Shown: positions 23,251-33,739, counted from the first letter of the stretch. The stretch is 64,000 bases of DNA from Pseudo-nitzschia pungens (GCA_037355855.1 CM074759.1:310001-374000), one strand, 5' to 3'. The notes: a model not told the origin generated them from the sequence alone. Program-made: numbers and translations.

Positions 23251-24953
23251 ATGAGGTTTCACGTTTCGTCGCTCCTGTTTGCGGCGGCTACCGCTGCCGT
23301 CGCCCTGATCGGTTCGGTTTCGGTTTCGGCCATCGACGTCGGCGAGAAATTCCCCGAGGGCCTCAACCTCCACCACGGCTTTCCCCCCGAGAGCATCTCG
23401 CTCGACGAGCGCCTCTCGGGAAAGAACGTCTTGCTGGTGGGACTCCCCGGCGCCTTTACGCCGACCTGATCCAGTCGCCAGGTACCCGTGAGTTTCGATT
23501 CCGAGTTTGTTTGGTTGTTTGGTTGTTTGGAATATGGATGGGGATGTTGATGTCGATCTGGATTGTTTTGGGTTTGGGTTTGGGTTTGGGTTTGGGTTTG
23601 GCCCTGTGTTTGAGAATGGAGTGGAGTTTGGAATGGAATGGAATGGAATGGAGTTTGGGATCGAGATGAGAAGAATGGAATGGAATTGTAATGAGGTGGT
23701 TGCTGGGTTGGTTCATGATTCCAATGGATTTTTCGAGTGGAGTCGATGTTCGATCGGGAAGAAATGCGGACACTATCGGGCCTGTCGTACGGTACAGCGC
23801 AAGAACGCAAACGAGGATCAATGAATGAATGAATGAATGGAAGGATCCGATTCATTCGTCCGAATCAATCGAACGAATTTCCGAGACGAGTTGGAACGAA
23901 ACGGAACCGAACGACTCTCGCTCGCTCCGATTCATCCATCCACCCATCCATACTGGATCTTTTTGTCACTTTTCGTCTAGGGAGAAAAGAGAACGAGAGA
24001 GAGGGTCCGGAATCGAGATGAGATGAGATTCGTACGGATGGAGAACCGGAGCGGGAAGATTCTTGGAACCCAATGCGGATCCGATCCGAGACTCGCGAGG
24101 GAATGAATTGTGGAGCGCTGCGGAACGTCGGGTTGTCGACTGGATTGCTGTTTTGAAACCAAACGAAATGAAACGAAACGAAACCAAGCAAAACGAAGCG
24201 CACGGCAATTCGCGACACCCGATATCTGTCAGCAAATCCATGCCCGAAGCGGAATCAATCCCCCATCGAATTCTCCTTCTCTCGCTCGCTCGCTCTCTCT
24301 TTCTCTGTTTGCTTCACCAAACACACTCCCCAAACGTTCCACCAGGCCTCTTGGTTGTGCGATTGTCCGTCCAATGCGGATAGCGGGATCTGTGTTTGCT
24401 TCCCCGCCCGGCGTTCGTTCTCACCCCGCGTCTATCCATTGTTTTCTCCTTTGTTTTTTTGTTCAATTTGCTGATGCTGTTGCTTCTTTGTCACTGGTCG
24501 CTTTCTCACGTTCCGCCACACAATCAGGGGTACCTGGCCAATCAAAAAGCGCTCAAGGCGCTGGGTGTGGACGATATCATGGTCTACTGTGTGAACGATG
24601 GCGCCGTCATGGCGGCCTGGGCGGAGGACCAGGGCGTCAAGTGCCTCGAGGACTCGGCGTCCGACGAGGATCACATCCTCCACCTCTTTGCCGACCCCTA
24701 CGGATCCGTCACCGAGGCCCTGGACATGGAGATGACGGCCTCCGGTCCCAAGATGGTCGGACTCATCAACCGCAGCAAGCGCTTTGCCCTCTACGTCGTG
24801 GACGGGACGGTCGAGATCAAGCGGGTCGCCGAGGCGGAGGACGATCCGGCCGGGGACGACCGACCGGACGTGACGCTGGCCGAGTCCATGATGGAGGCCA
24901 TCGCCGAGTTTAACGACGGAAGGGCCGAGGCGGCAAGGGAAGGAGAATTGTAA
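23251..24953 (+). CDS. Peroxiredoxin (Prx5-like), in-frame TGA at the peroxidatic Cys: probable selenoprotein
   Basis: Exon 1 is 23251-23487 and exon 2 is 24528-24953, giving 220 residues. The 1040-nt intron has donor GTGAGT and acceptor AATCAG in phase 0. Residues 1 to about 27 are a signal peptide (SSLLFAAATAAVALIG). The thioredoxin-fold core reads NVLLVGLPGAFTPT, then TGA (codon 73, 23467-23469), then SSRQVP, then across the intron GYLANQKALKALGVDDI and VYCVNDGAVMAAWAEDQGV. The family motif is PGAFTPTCSS..VPGY, so TGA replaces exactly the catalytic cysteine, and exon 2 continues to the normal C-terminus (LYVVDGTVEIKRVAE, DVTLAESMMEAI). Selenocysteine is therefore the simplest reading. It would reduce peroxides in the secretory pathway or plastid. 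A hairpin in the 3' UTR is a SECIS candidate. Confidence 0.85.
23569..23602. repeat. TTTGGG hexanucleotide tract inside the peroxiredoxin intron
   Basis: About five tandem copies of GGGTTT lie in the intron, followed at 23625-23690 by degenerate GGAATGGAAT units. The intron is long (1040 nt) for this compact set of genes. Confidence 0.8.
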
Positions 24954-27090
24954 ACCCGTTTGAGCAAGCGGGGAAGCACGTGTGCAATGTGATATGATAT
25001 TATTATGATGTGCATTTGCGTATTATCATATTATGATATGATATTGTGCATATAATTAGAAGAATACAACGAAACCAAACCAAACCATTGTAGGTCCATC
25101 CTTCGCTCGGCCAAGAGTTGGAGAAAACAGAGTCAAAAAGTCATCGCGGGGGTGGCGCAGCGGGTACGAGCGTGGTTGCACAACACAAACGAACGACGTC
25201 AGGGGGATTGCGAGAATGCCCGCACCAAAGGAACGAATCAATCGTGCGTACGAGAAGAGGAGGAGGATGTGGATTGCTGAATTGATTGCTTGATTGCTTC
25301 TTCGCCTGGAATGACGACGGTGTTGGATCGTTTCGCCCGCAAAAAACATTCTACATTGCATCGTAGATTTTGCGAGGAACGGACGACGAACACGGTCCGA
25401 AAAAGACCAATCGGCGGTGACATGGCGGGGAGCAGCACCGGTCGCGGGCAATCGCAAAGGAATCCGTTGCTTTGGAGCGAAAAGAAAGAGAGAACGAACG
25501 AAACGAAAGGCTCTGTCCATCGTTCACACACACACACCCATCGATGATTTTCAGAGAGTTCGCTTTCTGTTCTATTCGTTTCTGTAACCATTCTTTCGTT
25601 CTCTAATGGATTCCGTCCCGGCCGGTGGATCTTTTCCGCCAAGAGTGTTGCCGCTCGATTGAGGCGTGGTCGCCTTCCTTTCTTTCTTCCCACTCTCCCC
25701 TTTCTCGGATTCTTTCCTTCCGGTGATGGATTGGCGTCGTCGGTGGTTGTTGTGGCCTCGTTTCTACCGGCTCGTGTCTTCCGCGCTCTCGTTTGCCTCT
25801 CTTCTCTCTACCGACAAAGAAAAAGAAAAACAATACAAAGCAAAAGAAACATAAGAAAAAGAACACAGAATACAGTACAAAGCAAGAAAACAAAAACAAA
25901 CATAACAAAACCAAACTGCCGCTGTCGGTGAGTGCCCGAGCCGTGGACGGCTTCGGTGTGCATTCATTTGTAAGCTACACGTATTAGTCTAGTCGGAACC
26001 TAATATTCCAATGATTCGAATACTTCATGTAAGGGATTCAAATAGCACGGTGTTGACTCCAACCTTTGTGAGCAAACGAGGAACTACCGCAGCAATTTGT
26101 GTTCTGCAGTGTTGCGTTGTGTTGCGTTCCGTTCCGTTCCGTTCGAAGCATCCATCGTTTCCTTTCGAGTGCTCGGGCAGCCCGACTTTCTCGTATTCCA
26201 CAACCCCAAAAGAATTCCGTCGGTTCCGCCGATTGATACCGACGGAACGAGTATCTAGGAGTGCCTCGCATGTCAAAAAATGGAACAACAATCGTCTCGT
26301 ATGGCGACGACGGTTACGGTATCTCTCTCGTTTTGAAAAAAGGTTCGACTCGAGGGAACCCCCCGGCAGAAATCGGTAGATGCATTGCTGAATGCTACAC
26401 GCATGTACCATTCGCTGCGGTAATTGCTTACCCCTTGCTTTGGTAAAATGGTTCTTCCACTTTCTCGATTCGATTGCTCCCCGAAGAGCACTCCGAGGGA
26501 CACAAGCTCTTAGTTCCGACGCCCGTTGAGCGGATGCCGGTCCCGAGGGACGAATACTAGGTACGGTACACTACGAGTACTCCCACTAGGGGAACGGTCG
26601 TGGTGCTCCGGGCTTTTCCAAACAAACAATGGTTGCGAATCATCCCTGTGTGGACTTCACTTTCCCCTGGCAAGGAACCGGATCGGGGAGCGCCTCTTGG
26701 AGGCAACGGAGATCGCCGGTTTTTTTTTCCTTGTTTGAGCCACTGCTGTCCAACGAAAACGCGGAAGACTTCTTGAACGAGATTGCCTATTGGCTGGTGG
26801 AGGCTCAAACCAGTCCACTTGTTTGACGGCATTCGATGTCGTTGAGCGCATCGCCGTCGTGCCTCGTCTTGGACCGAGTATGTCCATCCTCCGATGCAGC
26901 ACGGTTGATGACACAGACAAACACAGACGCATACAAACACAGGCACACTATAATTGACAGTCCTATAATACATTGGAACTATTTATTAATATGACATGAT
27001 TCCTATTGATATTGATGCAGTGGTGTCAATTGGAAAACAAATCCCCAGTCTCGATTCGATTCGATTCGATTCGATTCGATTCGATTCGAT
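24954..27090. other. Convergent intergenic region, 2.1 kb
   Basis: It starts with the peroxiredoxin 3' UTR and ends with the 3' flank of the minus-strand glycosyltransferase. Homopurine and homopyrimidine stretches (for example AAAAGAAAAACAATAC around 25820-25900) are notable. Short frames on both strands show no domains. Confidence 0.5.
24981..25050 (+). promoter_or_regulatory. SECIS-like hairpin in the peroxiredoxin 3' UTR (candidate)
   Basis: An imperfect palindrome centred at about 25015, starting 28 nt after the TAA. The 5' arm has ATGAT at 24994-24998 and the 3' arm has ATGAT at 25033-25037. They can form the UGAU/UGAU quartet (U-U, G-A, A-G, U-U) typical of SECIS cores. An inner helix of up to 15 pairs, counting wobbles and two mismatches, closes the loop ATTT. 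An outer helix of about 13 pairs with one mismatch lies below (TGCAATGTGAT facing ATGATATTGTGCA). Against it: the helices are AT-rich and the usual unpaired AA in the apical loop is missing. Confidence 0.45.
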
Positions 27091-27092
27091 TC
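27053..27092. repeat. GATTC (AATCG on the complement) pentanucleotide array
   Basis: About eight tandem copies immediately 3' of the stop codon of the minus-strand gene. On that gene's sense strand they read AATCG, the same unit and orientation as the array after the stop at 19911. Confidence 0.9.
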
Positions 27093-28836
27093 AATCGTGC
27101 TCCTCGTCGTCGCCACTGTCGCAAGACCCCCGGATTTCGATCTGGTACCTCGTGAAACCCAACGAGAAATTGGACCCCACCAACAGGGGTTTGTCGTTCA
27201 GGGCCCAGTCCACGTAGTCGTCGAAACACTTCATCGAAAGGCCACCCTCGTCCGCCTCGCAAAACAACCGGTTCGCAAACCGGGGGTCGTCGTCCCCGCG
27301 GCTCGCCCCGGGCGGCGAATTCCGAAACATGGACTTTTGTGGGATCCCGGCTCGCCACGACCCGCTCTCGTGCTGGGCCCGGATCGAGTCGGAAAAGAGC
27401 GTCATCAGCGGCAGGGATTGCGTAAAGGACGAGTACCGGGCGGCGACGATCGCGTCCGCCATTCCCAGCAGCATCGAGTCGATGATCTGGCTGATCCACA
27501 CCTCCAGGCACTCGTTGTCGGACGCAAAGTCGTTCTTGGCGTACGTGACTCCGCTGCCGGCAGCCATGTACTCCTGCGGAAAGTGAACGACCTCCGCGCC
27601 GAGCTCCTTCAGCGGCTCGGCCAGGACGTTTATCACCGATTGCTGGTCCGTTGCCACGAACACCAGGGGCGCAATGTCCGTTCTCGCGGGCGGCCGCGCC
27701 CCGGAGATGGACTCGATCAATTGGTGGATCGTCCCGGCCAGTTGTTTCAGAAAGGTGTCCTGATGCTTGATTTTCCGCTTCTTGATTTCGAAATCGGTGC
27801 CTTCTCCGTTCCCGGCGCGGACGTGGACTCCCACCACGATGCGGTTGGCAAAGTCGTGTTCTTTGGCAAAGGCCGAGATCCGATCGTTGTAGCGAAAGAT
27901 AGACCGCAGCTGGCGGTAGAACCGCTCGTCGGCTACCGCAATCTCCCGCACATCCTTCCTTGGTTTTTGGGCAAAACAGATGTATTCCTGATCATAGCTG
28001 CCGTCGTGGTGCTTCATGAGTCCGTCGAGACCGTGGTCATCGAGGTACAGGATAAGGTTGTTGGTTAACCAAAAGTCGGCTGATGCTGATGCTGATGCTG
28101 ATTCTGTTGATGTTGCTGTTGTATCCGTAGCAGTATCCGTAGTATAAGTAGTTGTTGCTGCTGCCGTCATGCTCAAATCCGGATCTTCTCTGGATAGCGT
28201 TTCGTTCGGATGGAGGGTGAGCATCGGTCCGGGGCCAAAGAGCAACTCGAACAGGTCCGGTTCCCCCTTCTTGTGTTCCATTCCGCAGTACTTGCCCCGT
28301 TTGGGGCTCCATTGAATCCACATGTGGGGAAAGCCCTTTTCTCCGGCCTCCCGAAGACTCCCGGCCTGTTTGAGAAGTCTGTGGCCGAGCCCCGAGATGC
28401 CGGCGTAGAGAGCGAAGCGTTTTTGTCCGCGCTCTTCTCGGACCGAGGCCCGCCGGAGCGCATTGTAGTAGTCCGCAGATGCTTGGCTCGCGACGCGGGG
28501 TGAGGTGCGAACGATTCGGTCGGTCGGATCCGCCGCCAGAGCCGCTTCGGGTGTCATTTCGGCTTCGGAATCGGATCGGGTTGCTGTATCTGTTTCTGTT
28601 TCTGTTTCTGTTGCGATCCAAGCAAACGACGACGAGGTGGCGTAATCGTACAACTTCATGGCCGAGAATCGTTTTTGAAAGCGCACGTTGGAGGCGATCA
28701 ATACCGCCACGATCAACGCCATATTCAGAAACATCGATCGCTGCTTCCGGAGTATGCCATTGCAATTGCTGTAGCTGCTGCTGCTGCTGCGCTCGCTACG
28801 GGACGTCCGCTTGGAGATTCTCTTTGTGTAACCCAT
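27091..28836 (-). CDS. Type II membrane fucosyltransferase-like (GT23/NodZ-type) protein
   Basis: A 581-residue protein starting at the ATG at 28836. A short basic and Ser-rich cytosolic tail is followed by one signal-anchor (FLNMALIVAVLIASN, about residues 36-50) and an acidic Thr-rich stem. The lumenal domain has FALYAGISGLGHRLLKQAGSL, then IVVGVHVRAGNGEGTDF (the HxR motif of alpha-1,6-fucosyltransferase and related GT-B enzymes), VFVATDQQSVI, and near the end IDSMLLGMADAIVAARYSSF, which matches the nucleotide-sugar-binding block of that fold. The order of motifs supports a Golgi glycosyltransferase using a GDP-sugar. The acceptor and the exact family are not certain. The C-terminus is acidic (DSGDDEEHD) and runs straight into an AATCG array beyond the stop. 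Confidence 0.65.
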   Translation of the reverse strand: MGYTKRISKRTSRSERSSSSSYSNCNGILRKQRSMFLNMALIVAVLIASNVRFQKRFSAMKLYDYATSSSFAWIATETETETDTATRSDSEAEMTPEAALAADPTDRIVRTSPRVASQASADYYNALRRASVREERGQKRFALYAGISGLGHRLLKQAGSLREAGEKGFPHMWIQWSPKRGKYCGMEHKKGEPDLFELLFGPGPMLTLHPNETLSREDPDLSMTAAATTTYTTDTATDTTATSTESASASASADFWLTNNLILYLDDHGLDGLMKHHDGSYDQEYICFAQKPRKDVREIAVADERFYRQLRSIFRYNDRISAFAKEHDFANRIVVGVHVRAGNGEGTDFEIKKRKIKHQDTFLKQLAGTIHQLIESISGARPPARTDIAPLVFVATDQQSVINVLAEPLKELGAEVVHFPQEYMAAGSGVTYAKNDFASDNECLEVWISQIIDSMLLGMADAIVAARYSSFTQSLPLMTLFSDSIRAQHESGSWRAGIPQKSMFRNSPPGASRGDDDPRFANRLFCEADEGGLSMKCFDDYVDWALNDKPLLVGSNFSLGFTRYQIEIRGSCDSGDDEEHD

Positions 28837-29594
28837 TGCGGAAGGGTAAGGATTGGCGGAACTCTGGTTCGTCGTGACGGGTGCTGTAAGAATCTAGGTT
28901 TACCGGTGGGGTAATGTGACGACGAAGTCACAGTTCAAAAGTATGCATGAATGTGGTAAGGTTAATCTTACCTGTGCCCGACGTGATTATTTTTCTATGA
29001 TTATTTTTTGCGAGCAGTAGGACAACGGGTTGACAGAATGAACTCTATCTCTACGGTTAGGTTACTGGTATGCATCGCGTACCAACACCGTAACGTTACC
29101 GGTTACTTCCTAAACTTTTGTAAATTGTGCATCGTAAAACTCATTTCAATCCTATTTTCAATCCTATTTTCAATTATTTTTCCGCACCAGCCCCCCGAAG
29201 TTAAGTTGACAGCTGATAGGCAATGTGTACCAGTAAGACTTAAACCTTACTCGTACTTGTCGTAATCGCATTGTATCATGTAAGGTTACTTCTTGCGGAG
29301 TAATCTTAGTTCTAAGGTTACCGTATGTACATGTCTCAATGACTCACTCCCGAAGTTTTTCCACAAAAGTACCCGTCGAAAAGTTAAATGGATCACGTCG
29401 GAGTGACAGATTGTTGCCTCACTATCTGACCAGATACCTCCTCCCAGTAACGGAAACCTCCTCAACGAAAGTTACAACCTGTTCTCAAACACTATAAACT
29501 GACTGTTTGCAACAACTCCTGTTGAAATTGGTGACTTACATCCATAGCTTTGGCCCCCGGTAGTTAGTGGTTTTTTCGAAAAATTACCAAAAAT
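28837..29594. other. Intergenic, promoter side of the glycosyltransferase gene
   Basis: AT-rich DNA with repeated AAGGTTAC, TTACCGGT and GTACTTGT motifs. A fragment (GACAGCTGATAGG near 29210) resembles one end of the 95-nt foldback element. No gene supported. Confidence 0.5.
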
Positions 29595-29649
29595 TGATCC
29601 ATTATGGTAAATGTAGACACTGGTACATTTTCTACACGGGAACATTCCC

Positions 29650-32600
29650 ATTTTTTTGCATCATGATCCCAGTCTTTCGAGAGCGGAGAGAACCAAATGC
29701 ATGATGATCGAGAGCGGAGAGAACCAAATGCATGATGATCCTGTTCATTCAGGAGTGCAGGGAACCAAATACATGATGATCCCGGTCTTTTGTGGGCGCC
29801 AGCAGGGAACCAAGTACATGCTGGTCCTGGTCTTTCGGGAATACCGGTACACAAATACGTGATGATCCCCGTCTTTCGGGAATGCCGAGAGACAACAACA
29901 CGATGATCCCGGTCTTTCGGGAATGCCGGTACACAAATAGTACATGATGATCCCGGTCTTTCGGGAATGCTGAGAAACAATGACACGATGGGTCCCGGTC
30001 TTTTGGGAATGCCGGTACACAAATACATCATGATCCCGGTCTTTCGGGAATGCAGGGAAACAATTACACGATGATCCCCAACAACCCCAACAAGCGACGG
30101 CAGGGAATCAAGTACACGATGATCCTGGTCTTTCGGGAATGATCCTGGTCTTTCGGGAATAGAGAGAGACAACAACACGATGATCCCGGTCTTTCGGGAA
30201 TGCCGGTACACAAATAGTACATGATGATCCCGGTCTTTCGGGAATGCTGAGAAACAATGACACGATGGGTCCCGGTCTTTTGGGAATGCCGGTAAACAAA
30301 TACATCATGATCCCGGTCTTTCGGGAATGCAGAGAAACAATTACACGATGATCCCCAACAGCCCCAACAAGCGACGGCAGGGAATCAAGTACACGATGAT
30401 CCTGGTCTTTCGGGAATGATCCTGGTCTTTCGGGAATAGAGAGAGACAACAACACGATGATCCCGGTCTTTCGGGAATGCCGGTACACAAATAGTACATG
30501 ATGATCCCGGTCTTTCGGGAATGCTGAGAAACAATGACACGATGGGTCCCGGTCTTTTGGGAATGCCGGTAAACAAATACATCATGATCCCGGTCTTTCG
30601 GGAATGCAGGGAACCAAATACATAATGATCCCAGTCTTTTGTGAGTGCAGGTACATAACTACATGATGATCCCGGTCTGTCAGGAATGCAGAGAGACAAC
30701 GACACAATGCTACTGGTCTTTCGGGAATGCAGAGGAACAACGACGCGCTGATCCCAGTCTTACAGGAATGCAGGGAACCAAATACATGATGATTCCGGTC
30801 TTTCGTGAGTGGAGAGAAACAATTGCACGATGATCCCGGTCTTTCAGGAGTGTACGGAAAGAAATACAAGATGATCCCAGTCTTTTGTGAGTGCAGGGAA
30901 CCAAATACATGATGATCCCGGTCTTTCTTGAGTGCCAGTACACAAATACATGATGATCCCGGTCTTTCGGGAATGCCGAGAGACAACAACACGATGATCC
31001 CGGTCTTTTGGAAATGTAGAGAGACAACAACATGATGATCCTGGTCTTTCGGGAATGCAGAGAAACAATGGCACGATGATCCTGGTCTTTCGTAAGCGCC
31101 GCCAGGGAACCAAATAAATGATGATCCCGGTCTTTTGGGAATGCCGGTACACAAATACATCATGATCATGGTGTTTTGGGAATGCAGAGAAACAACAGCA
31201 CGATGATCCCGGTCTTTCGGGAATGCAGAGAACCAAATACACGATGATCCTGGTCTTTCGGGAATGCAGGGAACCAAATGCATGATGATCCTAGTCTTTC
31301 GTGAGTGCCGGTACACAAATACATGATGATCCCGGTCTTTTGTGAGTGCCGGTGCACGAATACATGATGATCCTGGTCCTTTGTGAATGTAGGGAAACAA
31401 CGACACGATGATCCCGGTCTTTTGTGAGTGAGCTTTAATTGATCAACGTTACTGCTGCTGCTGCTGCTGGTGGTGGTGGTGGTCCCGGTCTTTGGGGAAT
31501 GCAGAGAATCAAATACACGTTGATCCCGGTATTTGGGGAGTGCACCGAATCAAAAACACGATTCTCGCGGTCTTTTGTGAATGTAGGTAAACAAATACAT
31601 TGTGATCCCGGTCTGTCGGGAATGCAGAGAGACAAGCACACGATGATCCCCATTCTTTTGTGAATGAAGCGAAACAACGACTCAATGATCCCTGTATTTG
31701 GTGAATGCAAAGAAAGAACAACACTATGTTCCCTATCTTTTGTGAGTGTAGAGGAAGAAATGTACAATGATCCTTGGCCACGAGGAAAACAGAGAGAAAA
31801 AAATTGGTTTTTTCCCTGCACTTACACCAAAGACTGGGATCATAATGTTTGTGGTAGCTGGCATCGTGTGGTTCTTTCACTGCTTTCACGAAAGACCATG
31901 ATCATTGTGGCTTTGATTCACTGCATACACGAAAGACAGGGATCATCCTGTATAAGACCGAAGACCGACAGCAGCAGCAGCAGCATCGTGCATTTCTTTC
32001 TCTGCATCCCTGATAGACTAGGATCATCATGTATTTGGTTCCCTGCTGTGCTTGCGAAAGACAGGGAGCATAATGTATTTGTATTCCAGCATTGCTGAAG
32101 ACCAGGATCATTGTGTATTTGTTTCTCTGCATTCCCGAAAGACCGGGATCACAGTGTATTTGTTTCTCTACATTCCCGAAGGACCAGAAGGATCCTGAAT
32201 TATTTGTGTATCGGTATACACAAAAGACCAGGATCATCATGTATTTGTGTACCGGCACTCCCGAAAGACTGGGATCATCGTGTTGTTGTCTCTCTGCAGT
32301 CCCGAAAGACCGGGATCATCGTGTCATTGTTTCTCTGCATTCTCAAAACACCAGGATCATTGTGTATTTGGTTCCCTGCACTCACAAAAGACCGGGATCA
32401 TCTTGTATTTGTTTCCGTACACTCCTGAAAGACCGGGATCATCGTGTTGTTGTCTCTCGGCATTCCCGAAAGACCGGGATCATCATGTACTATTTGTGTA
32501 CCCTGTCGGCGCTCACCAAAGACCGGGATCATCATGTATTTGGTTCCCTGCACTCACAAAAGACCGGGACCCATCGTGTCATTGTTTCTCAGCATTCCCG

Positions 32601-33205
32601 AAAGACCGGGATCATCATGTACTATTTGTGTACTGGCATTCCCGAAAGACCAGGAGCATCGTGTTGTTGTATCCCGAAAGACGGGGATCATCCTGTATTT
32701 GTGTACCTGCATTTGCGAAAGACCGGGATCATTGTGTACTTGGTTCCCTGCATTCCCGAAAGACTGGGATCATTGTGTACTTGGTTCCCTGCATTCCCGA
32801 AGAAAGACCAGGATCATCATGTATTTGATTCTCTGCATTCCCGAAAGACCAAGATCATCATGCATTTGGTTCTCTCCACTCCTCGTCGATCAATTGCAGC
32901 AGCAACAACAACAGGTACGTCGATCAATTGCAGCTCACTCACGAAAGACTGGGATCATTGTGTATTTGGTTCCCTGCATTCCCGAAAGACCAGGATCATC
33001 ATGTATTCGTTTACCGGCATTCCCAAAAGACCAGGATCATCATGTCATTGTTTCTCAGCATTCCCGAAAGACCGGGATCACAGTGTATTTGTTTCTCTAC
33101 ATTCACGAACGACCAGAAGGATCCTGAATTAGTACTCCCGAAAGACTGGGATCATCGTGTTGTTGTCTCTCTGCATTCCCGAAAGACCGGGATCATCGTG
33201 TCGGT
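29650..33205. repeat. Minisatellite of about 41-nt units in two opposed arrays (3.5 kb imperfect palindrome)
   Basis: The left part, from 29650 to about 31790, is built of diverged units of about 41 nt containing GATGATCCCGGTCTTTCGGGA and ATGCAGAGAAACAA-type spacers. From about 31815 to 33205 the same unit runs in the opposite direction (TCCCGAAAGACCGGGATCAT). The turn lies near 31800, where AAAAAAATTGGTTTTTTCCC forms a small palindrome. Each unit also contains a CCCG/CGGG hairpin. Frames of several hundred codons that alternate HSRKTGI, IPERPGSS and FPKDRDH are the same unit read in three frames and are not evidence of a gene. Confidence 0.9.
29907..30610. repeat. Higher-order repeat of 277 nt inside the left array
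   Basis: The landmark AAATAGTACATGATGATCCC occurs at 29935, 30212 and 30489, exactly 277 nt apart, with nearly identical intervening DNA. This includes a unique insert AACCCCAACAAGCGACGGCA or its close variant. Units outside this zone are far more diverged, so the block duplicated recently. Confidence 0.85.
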
Positions 33206-33666
33206 ATAAATCATAATAATATTATTATCATGTTCTTTTTATGGACGGTTTACGCGTTTACGTCACTATTAGTAACGGAAGGGGTGTAATTTGGTAACGA
33301 AAAATTAGTATGTCCTCTGCGTGCAATGTGTGCGCAAGCCGAAAAACCATGCCGGCTCGATGCTGTCACTCGAAAACACACAATTTTTGGCCAAATTTCT
33401 GTATTCGGGAGCTTACTAAGGGAAGAGGAAGCAAAGTTGTTTCAAAGTGAATATAGAGCATTGTAGAGTAGAGTGTTAGCTAACAGAAGATGTCTTTACT
33501 TTGAACAGAGGTGGTGTATGCAAGGAGATATTTCAAAAAGCAAAGATGCTGTCACTCGACATGATCCATTATGGTAAACGTGATCCATTTATGTTTTAAC
33601 TGGTACCGAATGTACAAAGTGTAAGTAAATGGAAGATATTGTTTGTAGTCGTTAGTAGCAACAACA
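33206..33666. other. Spacer between minisatellite and tRNA gene
   Basis: No gene. The 15-mer GATGCTGTCACTCGA occurs twice, near 33360 and 33546. TGATCCATTATGGTAAA at 33562 repeats the sequence found at 29595 on the other side of the minisatellite. Confidence 0.5.
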
Positions 33667-33739
33667 GGATGATTAGCTCAGGTGGCAGAGCGTGCGACTG
33701 TTAATCGCAAGGCCATGAGTTCGATCCTCATATCGTCCG
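33667..33739 (+). tRNA. tRNA-Asn (anticodon GTT)
   Basis: A 73-nt cloverleaf. Acceptor GGATGAT pairs with ATCGTCC (one G-T pair) and the discriminator base is G. The D arm holds the A box TAGCTCAGGTGG. The anticodon stem TGCGA/TCGCA encloses CTGTTAA, giving anticodon GTT. The T arm is ATGAG-TTCGATC-CTCAT. There is no intron. A run of six T at 33747-33752 is the RNA polymerase III terminator. A CCA end is not encoded, as expected for a nuclear tRNA. Confidence 0.95.

Noticed and set aside
23569..23602. TTTGGG tract as a telomere remnant
   Set aside because: Only about five units, located inside an intron among other simple repeats, and not the usual TTAGGG unit.
25147..25230. Possible tRNA gene beginning GCGGGGGTGGCGCAGCGGGT
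   Set aside because: The A-box-like part is good, but the B box is wrong (GATTGCGAGAAT lacks TTCGA) and the acceptor ends do not pair.
25311..25420. Alternative SECIS starting at ATGACGACGGTGTTGG
   Set aside because: The only complementary arm (AACACGGTC) is far downstream, leaving a loop of about 60 nt, too large for a SECIS.
29564..33132. Several frames of 100-350 codons with repeated RKTGI/ERPGSS blocks as genes
   Set aside because: They are the 41-nt minisatellite unit read in three successive frames, with no start context and no recognisable family.
29650..33205. CRISPR array, because of regular repeats with spacers
   Set aside because: Repeats are diverged, spacers are also repetitive, the orientation flips midway, and the DNA is eukaryotic nuclear.
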